Below the pieces are notes generated by a model. The model saw only the letters and a list, made by a program, of their open reading frames with translations. It was not told the DNA's origin and searched no databases. Positions 23,040 through 33,215 of a DNA stretch of 64,000 nt are shown here, in pieces. Source of the stretch: Cordylochernes scorpioides (Eukaryota; Arthropoda; Arachnida; Pseudoscorpiones; Chernetidae); contig CP092869.1 of NCBI GenBank assembly GCA_030710605.1, positions 9,211,854 through 9,275,853 on the forward strand, given 5' to 3'. A program made the translations under genes and the position numbers. Each line of letters begins with the position of its first letter. Position 1 is the first letter of the stretch.

Positions 23040-23677
23040 NNNNNNNNNNNNNNNNNNNNNNNNNNNNNNNNNNNNNNNNNNNNNNNNNNNNNNNNNNNNN
23101 NNNNNNNNNNNNNNNNNNNNNNNNNNNNNNNNNNNNNNNNNNNNNNNNNNNNNNNNNNNNNNNNNNNNNNNNNNNNNNNNNNNNNNNNNNNNNNNNNNNN
23201 NNNNNNNNNNNNNNNNNNNNNNNNNNNNNNNNNNNNNNNNNNNNNNNNNNNNNNNNNNNNNNNNNNNNNNNNNNNNNNNNNNNNNNNNNNNNNNNNNNNN
23301 NNNNNNNNNNNNNNNNNNNNNNNNNNNNNNNNNNNNNNNNNNNNNNNNNNNNNNNNNNNNNNNNNNNNNNNNNNNNNNNNNNNNNNNNNNNNNNNNNNNN
23401 NNNNNNNNNNNNNNNNNNNNNNNNNNNNNNNNNNNNNNNNNNNNNNNNNNNNNNNNNNNNNNNNNNNNNNNNNNNNNNNNNNNNNNNNNNNNNNNNNNNN
23501 NNNNNNNNNNNNNNNNNNNNNNNNNNNNNNNNNNNNNNNNNNNNNNNNNNNNNNNNNNNNNNNNNNNNNNNNNNNNNNNNNNNNNNNNNNNNNNNNNNNN
23601 NNNNNNNNNNNNNNNNNNNNNNNNNNNNNNNNNNNNNNNNNNNNNNNNNNNNNNNNNNNNNNNNNNNNNNNNNNNNN
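23040..23677. other. Assembly gap (638 N)
   Basis: A continuous run of undetermined bases. Any reading frame crossing it is an artefact. Confidence 1.
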
Positions 23678-23756
23678 TATTTCAACACACCTCAATATCG
23701 GAGCTAACAATACCGACAGAATATTGGCGAGCAGGTTATTAATAGTTATTTATTTT

Positions 23757-23850
23757 TTAATTAAAAAGGCATATATTGGATGAAAATATTTGGTAAAATA
23801 ATTGGTAAAATAAATGATATTTTGATCCAATATATGCCTTTTTAATTAAA
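23757..23850. repeat. Short foldback (inverted repeat) element
   Basis: A 34-base arm (23757-23790, with AAGGCATATATTGG) is mirrored at 23817-23850 with about one mismatch, around a 26-base spacer. It is probably a small hairpin MITE or its remnant. Confidence 0.6.
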
Positions 23851-24177
23851 GATTTATATATGGATTGCTCTATTTCAAAATAATATATTTCAGGGCAAAA
23901 AATATTTGTATTCCCACAAAGGTTGCTTTGTGTGTGTTTTTTTTTGTGCGAAAAAGCGCCTAAAAAAGTAAATAATATAAAATTTACAACAGAGTATATG
24001 ATTTTTCAAGGCGCCCAGATACAAATTGAATTTGTAAACAAAAAAAAAAAAAAAGAAAAATGCCAGCCTTTTATTAACCCTAAAAATTATCATTTTAAAA
24101 AAGCAATTGGTAATTAAAAAGCCTCAAATAAAAATATTCTTCTCCTATTTAGAAGTAAGTTATAACATTTTTCGTTT

Positions 24178-24245
24178 ATTATATATATATATATATAATT
24201 TGAATAAATAAATAATATAAAAAATATATATATATATATAAATTG

Positions 24246-24299
<54 letters not shown>
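24178..24299. repeat. (TA)n microsatellite block
   Basis: Several long AT dinucleotide runs occur, the longest at about 24248-24298, separated by short AT-rich spacers. 23851-24177 and 24300-24507 are AT-rich with nothing recognised. Confidence 0.9.
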
Positions 24300-24516
24300 C
24301 AATTAAATGACATATTTTGGATCAAAAATAAAACAAACATTTTATTTAATACAAATGCCAATATATCAATAGACTATACGCCTAACTTCGTCAGGGCTTT
24401 TCTTGTTTTTGAACTGCCTCGGTTCGTCACGCGATGGCTTCACGCAACGATGAATAAATATTTTAAACTCTGGGGCTAAAATTTAAAATATATACACACA
24501 AACAAATATAAATATG

Positions 24517-25539
24517 GGAGCGTTCCCAGAATTGGGTATATTTGGTAGGCGGCGCTGTACCTTGCCACCGCCGTACCTTCGAGGCGTTTTACACGAGTTA
24601 AAAATACAATTTCGGTGAAATACTTTGAATTTTACCAATTTAATTTTAATTTTTACCAATATAATTTTGAAAAAGATTTAACAGTTAAAAACATTTTTTA
24701 AAATAAAATATAAACTGATTTTTCTAAAAACGAACATTATTTTTTTAATTATCTGAAACTAACCTAATTCAACTTATATAAAACTAACCTTATTTAGCGA
24801 TTAAACTTACCTAATTTAACCTATCTGAAACTAACCTATTTTAATTAATGAAACTAACCTTTTTATAACACACCTTAAAATAACCTAATTTATAAACTAT
24901 CAGAAACTAACCTAATTTATAAGCCGTCTGAAACTAACTTATTTTACCTATTGGAATATAACATAACGTAATGTTATTAAAAATGTATTAAAATTTTTTT
25001 ACAAAGTTTATTAATCACATCTTATACAATATATTTGTAAAATAAATATAAAACTTGTGTATAAATATATGACTTGAAAATATGCCACTTAAAATATTTT
25101 AATCAAAACTATACAGATTTTTTTAATAGAGATAAATAAAAAAATACATAATTAATTAGATACAAAAGTGTGAACCAGAAAGTCTATTTTTTAAAATGTT
25201 ATTATTTAATATTATAAACGTATTTTTATTTAATTTTGAAATTAAAAAGGTAGTGTAAATATAAATAAGGTTAGTTTTAGATAAGTTGAATTAGGTTAGT
25301 TTCAGATAAAAATAATGTTCCTTTTTGAAAAATTAGTTTAATATTTTATTTTTGAAAAAATGTTTTTTTAACTGTTAAATCTTTTTAAAAATTATAATTG
25401 AAATTTATATATTTAAATTGGTAAAATTCAAAGTATTTCACCGAAATTGTATCTTTAACTCGTGTAAAACGCCTCGAAGGTACGGCGGTGGCAAGGTACA
25501 GCGCCGCCTACCAAATATACCCAATTCTGGGAACGCTCC
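24517..25539. mobile_element. Mutator-like long-TIR element, copy 1
   Basis: This 1023-bp element has inverted ends starting GGAGCGTTCCCAGAATTGGG, with arms of nearly 300 bp. It is flanked by the 9-bp direct repeat ATAAATATG (24508-24516 and 25540-25548). Long TIRs with a 9-bp TSD are the hallmark of MULEs. It encodes no transposase, so it is non-autonomous. The inner part is AT-rich with repeated AAACTAACCTAATTT strings. Confidence 0.8.
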
Positions 25540-25587
25540 ATAAATATGAATAGACTAAATATGTACATTTATAAAAATTAAAAGTAA

Positions 25588-26015
25588 GGAGCGGTCCCAA
25601 TTAAGAGTAACTTTGGTAGGCGGCGCTGTACGTTACCACCGCCGTACCTTCGAGGCGTTTTACACGAGTTAAAAATATAATTTCGGTGAAATACTTTGAA
25701 TTTTACCAATTTAAATATATAAATTTAAATTATATTTTAAAAAAAGATTTAACAGTTAAAAAAAAAAACATTTTTTAAAATAAAATATTAAACTAATTTT
25801 TCTAAAAACGAACATTTTTAAAATTATCTGAAACTAACCTAATTTAGCGATTAAACTAACCTAATATAACCTATCTGAATCTAACCTATTTTAATTAATG
25901 AAACTAACCTTTTTATGACACACCCTAAACTAACCTAATTTATAACCTATCAGAAACTAACCTAATTTATAACCTGTCTGAAACTAACCTATTTTACCTA
26001 TTGAAATATAACATA
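25588..26015. mobile_element. Mutator-like element, copy 2 (left part, interrupted)
   Basis: It starts GGAGCGGTCCCAATTAAG and is homologous to the left arm of copy 1. It is interrupted by copy 3, which duplicated ACGTCATGT (26016-26024 and 30314-30322). It continues at 30323 and loses homology near 30583 without a recognisable right end. Confidence 0.7.
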
Positions 26016-26391
26016 ACGTCATGTGGAGCGTTCCCAGATAAGGGTATATTTGGTAGGCGGCGCTGTACGTTGCCACCGCCGTACCTTCGAGGCGTTTTAC
26101 ACAGGTTAAAAATACAATTTCGGTGTAATACTTTGAATTTTACCAATTTAAATAAAAAAACAACAACAACAACAACAACAAAAAAAGCCTTTATTTAGGG
26201 TCACTGACCCTATACAGGATTCACCAGAGGTATGCATAAGAACAAAGCAGTGAGACAAAGGAAATAACAATATATACAGAGTAAGAAGAAAAATAAAAAA
26301 AAAAACAAGAAAAGAAAAAAATAATAATAAGAAAGAGGGAAGCAAGAAATCAACACAAAAAGAGTAGCAGTAAGAAAGTGAGGAGTGAGTG

Positions 26392-27719
26392 TCACTTGGC
26401 CTTCTTCTGAGATATGGACTTGTGGAAACCATAAAACGCCGTAGCAATATACTTATTCTGGGTCATATTGTCAATTATTGATGGAAGTGAAGCACAGAGT
26501 TGCCCAGTTTTGAGCATAAGGGTTCTTTTTTCTTCTTTCAGAGCAGGGCAATCAAAAATATAGTGAGTGATTTCATTTTTTAGTTTTGAATTACAGAAGG
26601 TACAAGTCGGGTCCTCACCGCAGAGCATCTTGGTGTGGTTTTCTCTAAAAAAACTTGAAAGTATTCTAACTTGTGCGAGTAGTCTTACAACCGGGAAAGG
26701 AAAATCTCCTAAAAGGTATCCCTCCGTCATGAAAGATATGTGAATGTCTTTGTAGTGAGAGTATAGCTTAGATTTATCCATTCTTGTAAGGTCGTTTTGT
26801 ATAGATTGGTCTGCCGCTGTTTTTAAGAGTCCTGTAATCGCGCTCCTCAGCGTTTCAGGGTCATCACAGGAAACAAGTGCAGGGGATCCATTATTGTTAA
26901 GCAGATTGGTGCGCTTTTTAATGAAACTGATGGGTGTGCCCGAAGCATTAGACAGTTCCCGTGTTCTATTAAAACATATACGTGGCAATCTGTCACTGCA
27001 CATATTCAACACCCGCAGCCAATACTTCAGGGTTAATTTTAAGGCTGTTACACTCAATGAGATACGACCGGTTTCTAATCTGATTAGGTAGCCTGGAGTG
27101 TATCTGGGCAGATTCAGGAACCTACGGATAAATATGTCTTGTATACTATCCAATAAGTCTTTATGCTCTGTTGCCCACAATGGAGCGGCATACATCAGGA
27201 CAGCTCTCACTATTGTATCAAAGAGTTTGGTTGATAAATTTATTGACTTTGCTTTATATTTTATTAATATTGGGTGTGTGGCGTTAATTGCTGTAAGTGC
27301 TTTTCCTTTAAAGTAATTTGCCGGGTGAGTAGTTGTTATTGTTGGTGTCAGAGGGAATCCCAAGTATGTATATCTTGAAGTTATTGTTATGGGTTTATCA
27401 TTCCAGAACCATCTATCCTTATTTGAGGGTTTACCTCCATTACGGAACACCATAATCTTTGACTTGGACTCATTTAGTGTCATTAAGTTCTCATCGAGAT
27501 ATTCTTTCAGTATTTTGATCTTCTTTTGGAGGTTCATCCTGGACTCACCTATAATTGCTATGTCGTTGGCGTACAGCAATAAATGGATATCTCCGAATTC
27601 TGGCAAATTTACACTCGGCAGGTCTGAGTTATTATAAATTTCGATTAAGTCCGTGATAAATAATATAAATAGCAGTGGGGAAAGTGGTTCTCCCTGGAGG
27701 ACTCCCGAGTTTATCTTAA
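26392..27719 (-). pseudogene. Non-LTR reverse transcriptase, C-terminal segment
   Basis: This part begins within RT at GVLQGEPLSPLLF, the conserved block before the active site. It reaches the YXDD position as YAND, so the first catalytic Asp is replaced by Asn. It continues through the thumb and a C-terminal region with a CTFCN...H...C zinc-binding motif, and stops at 26392. Upstream coding is at 29145-29485. After excluding the 1423-base Tc1 insertion both parts are in the same frame, so the frame was open at insertion. The product would reverse-transcribe element RNA at the target site, but the Asn change and the 5' truncation predict an inactive copy. Confidence 0.85.
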
Positions 27720-27721
27720 TA

Positions 27722-27768
27722 CACTGCGTGACATTGAAAATGGAACACCAAGAAATAGTGGCCAGAAA
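27722..27768 (+). repeat. Left TIR of the Tc1-like transposon
   Basis: Its 47 bases are identical to the reverse complement of 29096-29142. Perfect identity suggests recent activity. Confidence 0.93.
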
Positions 27769-27964
27769 ATTATGCAAATTTCAGGGTAGACGCGCCTAAC
27801 TGAGTTATGCAAATGATGTAAAATGCGCAGCCCTCGTGCGCACATGGAGTAAGATATAAGGGAAGGAACTTGCAGAAAGGACAGTATTTGTGTCGTTATT
27901 TCTTCAAGGAAAATCATTGTAGAAATTTTGTTCTTGTGTCAAAAGACACGTGTAATAACAGAGA

Positions 27965-28996
27965 ATGCCAGGTCATCGTAAACGGAGGCAGTTCAAGCAG
28001 ACAGACGCTTTTACGAGGGGCATGGTGATCGGACTGAAAAGGGCAGGTTGGTCCATACGTCAAATCGCAGCTGATACACACCTTGGTGCGTCCACGGTGC
28101 ACCGACTGTGGAGAAGATGGTTGGAACAAGGAAATGTGGCAATTTATAGGAATGTCGGTGCAACCAGAGTGACGTCAGCACGTGTGGATCGGCGTATCCT
28201 TCGACAAGCAGTGGCGGCCCCACAAGCCACTTGTACCGCCATCCTGCAACATGTGCAAGACACCCTAGATCATTCCATCTCGACCAGAACCATTTCCCGT
28301 CGATTGGTTGCTAATGGCTTGCACTCATGCCGTCCGCTAAGAAGACTGCCATTGACCCCACCGAATAGGCGCCAACGTTTGGAATGGTGCCGGGCTAGAT
28401 CGACGTGGATGACGGAATGGCACAGGGTCGTGTTCTCAGATGAGTCGCGTTTCTGCTTGTCCAGTGATAGTCGCCGTGTACGCGTGTGGCGTCGACGTGG
28501 AGAAAGGTCCAATCCGGCAGCAATTGTGGAACGCCCCACCGTGCGACAACGTGGAATCATGGTTTGGGGCGCAATCGCGTATGATTCCAGGTCACCTTTA
28601 CTTCGTATTCAGGGCACTATGACGGCCCAACGATACGTTGATGATGTGCTGCGACCGGTGACACTCCCCTACCTTCAGGGGGTACCCAATGCCCTTTATC
28701 AGCAGGATAACGCCCGACCGCACACTGCTCGCATTAGCCAACAAGCTCTGCAAGATGTACAGATGCTTCCCTGGCCACCGTACTCTCCTGATCTCTCACC
28801 AATCGAGCACGTCTGGAACATCATTGGACGCCGTTTGCATGCCTTGCCACAGCCGCGTTCAGAAGACGAACTGTGGCAAATGGTTGAGAGGGAATGGAGA
28901 GCCATCCCTCAGAACGCCATCCGTACTCTGATTGACTCTCTACCTAGACGTGTTGCTGCGCGCATCGCCGTCCGCGGTGGTCCTACTTGCTACTAA
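27965..28996 (+). CDS. Tc1-like transposase (343 aa)
   Basis: The protein has an N-terminal pair of helix-turn-helix units (about 15-130, including SIRQIAADTHLGASTVHRLW) for TIR binding, and a C-terminal DDE core. Catalytic residues are D159 (VVFSDESRF), D248 (QQDNARPHTA) and E281 (SPDLSPIEHVW). I count 32 residues between the second Asp and the Glu, two fewer than the 34 of classical Tc1. A GIMVWG motif lies before the second Asp. It would cut the element at its TIRs and insert it at TA sites. The full length, uninterrupted frame and perfect TIRs suggest an active or recently active copy. Codon use is GC-rich against the AT-rich surroundings, hinting at a recent arrival. AATAAA lies near 29040. 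Confidence 0.95.
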   Translation: MPGHRKRRQFKQTDAFTRGMVIGLKRAGWSIRQIAADTHLGASTVHRLWRRWLEQGNVAIYRNVGATRVTSARVDRRILRQAVAAPQATCTAILQHVQDTLDHSISTRTISRRLVANGLHSCRPLRRLPLTPPNRRQRLEWCRARSTWMTEWHRVVFSDESRFCLSSDSRRVRVWRRRGERSNPAAIVERPTVRQRGIMVWGAIAYDSRSPLLRIQGTMTAQRYVDDVLRPVTLPYLQGVPNALYQQDNARPHTARISQQALQDVQMLPWPPYSPDLSPIEHVWNIIGRRLHALPQPRSEDELWQMVEREWRAIPQNAIRTLIDSLPRRVAARIAVRGGPTCY

Positions 28997-29095
28997 GCCG
29001 ACGCCGTTCTCGCTCTCTGTATTATGACTATCATTTTGAAATAAAGATCACTTATTGTTCGTCCCTGTCTCGCTCTGTCTGCCGAGTTTCATCAC

Positions 29096-29142
29096 TTTCT
29101 GGCCACTATTTCTTGGTGTTCCATTTTCAATGTCACGCAGTG
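29096..29142 (-). repeat. Right TIR of the Tc1-like transposon
   Basis: It is the inverted copy of 27722-27768, followed by TA at 29143-29144. Confidence 0.93.
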
Positions 29143-29144
29143 TA

Positions 29145-29485
29145 CTTTCCGTAAATGATCCCTTCCATCTGATAGCTATAGTTGCTTGTTCGTAGTAACT
29201 TCTGATCGTACTTATGAATTGGTAACTTATGCCTAGGTTGTAAAGTTTTTTCCAAAGTATTGAGTGAGGTACAGTATCAAATGCCTTCCTTAGATCGACA
29301 AAAAAGACATATAGTTTTCCCCTCTTTTTTCTTAATGATAGTTGGATTAAAGTAGTTAGTGTAAATATGTGGTCAATACATGATCTTCCTTTTCTAAATC
29401 CTGCTTGGTTTTCGTGTATAACCCTTCTTTCTTCGACCCATTCCTCCAGTCGTGATCTTAGAATTGATGTGAAAAGCTTTGATAC
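29145..29485 (-). pseudogene. Non-LTR reverse transcriptase, N-terminal segment
   Basis: It holds the first RT blocks: SKLFTSILRSRLEEW, NQAGFRKGRSCIDHIF and FVDLRKAFDTVPH. The conserved Asp of the first catalytic block (VDLRKAFD) is present. Everything upstream (endonuclease, ORF1) is missing through 5' truncation. It continues at 27719 past the Tc1 insertion in the same frame. Confidence 0.85.
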
Positions 29486-30322
29486 TACCAATTTAAATAT
29501 ATAAATTTAAAATAAAATATTAACCTAATTTTCTAAAAACGGTAATTATTTTTTTAATTATCTGAAACTAACCTAATTCAACTTATCTAAAACTAACCTT
29601 ATTTAGCGATTAAACTAACCTAATTTAACCTATTTGAATCTAACCTCATATACACTTTTACACTACCTTTTTAATTTCAAAATTAAATTAAAATACGTGT
29701 ATATTAAATAATAACATTTTTAAAAATAGACTTTCTGGTTCACACTTTTGTATCTAATCAATTATGTATTTTTTTATTTATCTCTATAAAAAATCTCGGT
29801 ATAGTTTAGAATAAAATATTTTAAGTGGCATATTTTCAAGTCATATATTTATACACAAGTTTTATATTTATTTTACAAATATTGTATAAGGTGTGATTAA
29901 TAAACTTTGTAAAAAAAATTCTTAATACATTTTTAATAACATGACGTTATGTTATATTCCAATAGGTAAAATAGGTTAGTTTCAGACGGCTTATAAAATA
30001 GGTTAGTTTCTGATAGGTTATAAATTAGGTTAGTTTAATCGCTAAATAAGGTTAGTTTTAGATAAGTTGAATTAGGTTAGTTTCAGATAATTAAAAAAAC
30101 AATGTTCGTTTTTAGAAAAATTAGTTTAATATTTTATTTTAAAAAATGTTTTTTTTTAACAGTTAAATCTTTTTTAAAATTATAATTTAAATTGGTAAAA
30201 TTCAAAGTATTTCACCGAAATTGTATTTTTAACTCGTGTAAAACGCCTCAAAGGTACGGCGGTGGCAACGTACAGCGTCGCCTACCAAATATACCCTTAT
30301 CTGGGAACGCTCCACGTCATGT

Positions 30323-30583
30323 TATTAAAAATGTATTAAGATTTTTTTTACAAAGTTTATTAATCACATCTTATACAATATTTGTAAAATAAATATAAAA
30401 CTTGTGTATACTCGTAAATATATGACTTGAAAATATGCCATTTAAAATATTTTATTCTAAACTATACCAAGATTTATTTTATAGAGAGAAATAAACATAA
30501 TTGATTAGATACAAAAGTGTGAACCAGAAAGTCGATTTTTAAAAATGTTATTATTTAATATAAAACTCATTTATATTATTATT
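30323..30583. mobile_element. Mutator-like element, copy 2 (right part)
   Basis: It continues the interior of copy 2 after the second TSD. It matches 24975-25215 of copy 1 (GTTATTAAAAATGTATTAA, GTGTGAACCAGAAAGTC). It ends abruptly near 30583, so the right TIR has been lost. Confidence 0.6.
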
Positions 30584-31196
30584 ATTATTAAAATATACAA
30601 GTATCCAAGTCATCAATTCTGTCATTGTTTGCTTTTGTGAATGTATGTAAATAATTGATTTCATATTTTTTTATTAATTTTTGTTTTGGCCTTTATTTGT
30701 TTAAATCTCTTTTTAAAAATCGTTTAAAATGCAGTCGCAATCATTAGCGAACACATTTTTGCCTAATATTTCCATATGCTCTTTTATTTTTTTTACAGAA
30801 AAATATTTACATGCCAGTATTTTGAATTACATTTTTTTATTGACCTATTTTTTTTTTCTTACTGAGAAGATGGGCATCGCAGTCAGGATTCTTTACAGTC
30901 AGTCACTCAACTCGGGCAATTTCAAAGGTTAATGGGGGTTTGGTGGAAAAGCTGCCGTCTATTTAAACTATATTAATTTTGAAACAACTAAATGGATTGC
31001 AAAAATAATTAAATCAAATACCTAAACACTAATATAATACAATTTTTGCCATTACACACTTTTTTTCCTGTAGTTTATGTGTTTTTTCTCTATTGCTATT
31101 CTATGGCACTTCTACTATTTATTATTGATGTACTTTCAGTATGAAGGATACTTAACTCGGGGGATTTCTTGGGCGAAGCCGGGTTATTCTTCTAGT
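30584..31196. other. AT-rich stretch, nothing recognised
   Basis: No reading frame or repeat that I can name. A short run near 31150-31190 (ACTCGGG, GGGCGAAGCCGGGTT) recalls RTE-like starts, but not enough to call. Confidence 0.4.
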
Positions 31197-31202
31197 AGAT
31201 TA

Positions 31203-31821
31203 TAAACACAAGGTAATAAACCAAATCCAAACAAATAAATAATGTGTGTCCTTTCGGTAACAGTGTTGTTATCATCTTCAGACAAAAGTACTAAATGAGA
31301 AATTTTACCACAGCATGGTTTAAATAGTTACTGTTATCAAGTGCGTAAACAAGGTAGCAGATAAGAAGAAGATAATTTTCTGAGAAACAGATAATTATTC
31401 TTAGAATTAAAAGTGGAAAAAACCCACTTTTTTATCTAAAAGAAGCAAAGATACTAGATTATGAGAAAATTTATTTTAAGAGACAATTTAAAGAAGCCTT
31501 TTTCATTCAAAAGAAATGTGCTACAATTAACAGAATGGAAGAAAGAGGAAATATCAATGATATTTATAGATATGCTTTTAATTATATCTAAAAAAAAAAG
31601 GTGGGTTTTCTTCACTTTTTTCTAAAAATAATTATCTGTGTTTCTCAGAAAGAAATCTTATTCTTTTCTGCTATCTTGTTTACACATTTGATAACGGTAA
31701 CTATTTAAGCCATGCTGTGGTAAAATTCTCATTCAATACTTTTGTCTGAAGATAGTAACAACACTGTTACTGAAACGTCACACTATTTATTTATTTGGAT
31801 TTGGCCTTATTACCTTGTGTT
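31203..31821. mobile_element. Foldback element with hammerhead-like core (family P), long copy
   Basis: The left arm (about 31203-31445) is mirrored by the right arm (about 31600-31821). The outer ends read ACACAAGGTAATAA/TTATTACCTTGTGT. Each arm contains CTGAAGA, then a hairpin, then GAAA. In the right arm CTGAAGA is at 31746, a perfect 7-bp stem AGTAACA/TGTTACT follows, then GAAACGTC. CUGANGA-stem-GAAA is the hammerhead core, and Penelope-like retroelements are known to carry minimal hammerheads. The centre is AT-rich with no enzyme. The element sits at the end of a gypsy pol relic. Confidence 0.5.
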
Positions 31822-32690
31822 CTCTTACGAATATCTAAATGGTTTTCCAAATCCTCTGATGCAATAAGAATATCATTAAAATAAATGTAAACATTGATTC
31901 CAGAGAAAAAGGATTCCATTGTTTTCTGAAATATTTCAAAAGCAGTTTTTATACCAAATGCCAAACGATTATATTTATATAGACCTCTCTGAGTGGAAAC
32001 AACCAAATACTTTTTTGAATTATCATCCATCTCAATTCGATTGTTAGCCTTTGACAAATCTAATTTAGTAAATAATTTCTTTCCTTGAAAATTACTTAAG
32101 ACTGAATCAATGTTAGGGATAGGATATTTAACATCCTCTAAGTAAGGAATTAAACTCTTTTTAAAATCAGCGCAAAGTCTAATTTGGCCATCTGGTTTTG
32201 CAACAAAAACAAGTGGAGAAGCACAATCACTTCTATCTATAGGAGACAAAATATTTAAATCAACCAATTTATCAATTTCATCTTCCACTAGTCGTTTTAA
32301 GGCAAAAGGAACTTGTCTGAATTTGTAAAACTTTGAGATAAAGTCAGCTTTTACATCAAGATGGCCTTTGATACCTTTAATAAGGCCAGATTTTTATTCA
32401 AAAATTGATTTTTAATCATTTATAAGTGACTCCACATTAAAAGGGTTTAATTTATGTAAATAATTTAAAGAAATATCAAAATAAATAAGGAAATCTCTTC
32501 CCAAAAGAAATTTAGAGAAATTTAAATCAGTTACGAGTATATCAATCACCCTATAAACATTTCTAAATTTCATTTCAAATTTAGCTTTACCTAAAATAGA
32601 TATTTTAGAGCCACTATAGCCTGTTAAGATGGTATCACATTTGTTTAACTCAATATTTTTAAAAATATTTAAAACATTTAGTTAAAGTTT
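31822..32690 (-). pseudogene. Decayed gypsy pol (protease tail and reverse transcriptase)
   Basis: Read on the minus strand from about 32690, the protease-linker region shows TGYSGSKISILGKA and LLGRDF. Two in-frame stops follow near 32415 and 32400. Then come GLIKGIKGHLDVKAD and the RT blocks VPFALKRLVEDEIDKLV, DCASPLVFVAKPDG and FTKLDLSKANNRIEM. The active site reads YFNDILIA, so the first Asp of YXDD is Asn. It ends at the foldback element, which replaces the last codons. The architecture resembles K02A2.6-type gypsy elements. No function is expected. Confidence 0.8.
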
Positions 32691-33215
32691 AATTAATTTC
32701 AGCTAAAAGTTCAATCTCATTTACATACAGTTTCAATTAAAGGAGGATGTAAATTTATATTAAACAATGATAAACTATTTTGAGAATTTGAAGGATTATA
32801 TATACAGTAAAACCCCGCTAATATGAACCCTGGATATAACGAACCTTCCCTTATGACGAACCCACGCCGATTCCCAATTCCATTCCATTGAAAATACCAT
32901 CGTTATAACGAACTTTGCGATTTTTAGACTAACGAACTACCCCTATAACGAACCTATTTTCTGTCCCAAAATAATAAAATCTATTTAAAATACTATGCTT
33001 ATAACGAACTTAGAATTGTAATTTAAAAAAAAAATAATTAAAACCAAATTTTGAGCATGTTTCAGCTCGCGGATCGCGATTTCAAAACAATAAATTTAGC
33101 GGCATTGTTTGTTTTGAATTTTGCACTTTATTTTTGCTGTATGTGTTGTATAAAATTTAACACATTATACTTTTATTAAATAGAATATATTTCCATCCAT
33201 TAAATTTGAAATATA

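Larger units (their letters stand above)
27722..29142 (+). mobile_element. Intact Tc1-like DNA transposon
   Basis: This 1421-bp element has perfect 47-bp TIRs (27722-27768 and 29096-29142, starting CACTGCGTGACATTG) and a TA duplication on each side (27720-27721 and 29143-29144). It encodes one complete transposase. It sits inside the RT of the non-LTR copy, so it is the youngest level of the nest. Confidence 0.95.
26155..29485 (-). mobile_element. 5'-truncated non-LTR retrotransposon, split by a Tc1-like element
   Basis: It is flanked by the 14-bp direct repeat TACCAATTTAAATA (26141-26154 and 29486-29499). Read on the minus strand it starts inside a reverse transcriptase and ends with an AATAAAGGC signal and a (TTG)n tail. 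The 3' end carries a GGGTCA...TGACCC hairpin. The Tc1-like insertion removes 1423 bases from continuity. The truncated 5' end is typical of target-primed reverse transcription. Confidence 0.85.
26025..30313. mobile_element. Mutator-like element, copy 3, carrying nested insertions
   Basis: It begins GGAGCGTTCCCAGATAAGGG and ends with the inverse (CCCTTATCTGGGAACGCTCC). It is flanked by the 9-bp TSD ACGTCATGT. Without the non-LTR insertion (26155-29485) it would be about 0.95 kb, similar to copy 1. Confidence 0.8.

Noticed and set aside
22973..23783. Reading frames of about 218-260 codons on both strands
   Set aside because: They consist of undetermined bases in the assembly gap.
24780..30080. 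AAACTAACCTAATTT strings resembling the insect telomere repeat TTAGG
   Set aside because: The repeats are irregular and confined to the MULE-like elements; no tandem pentamer array.
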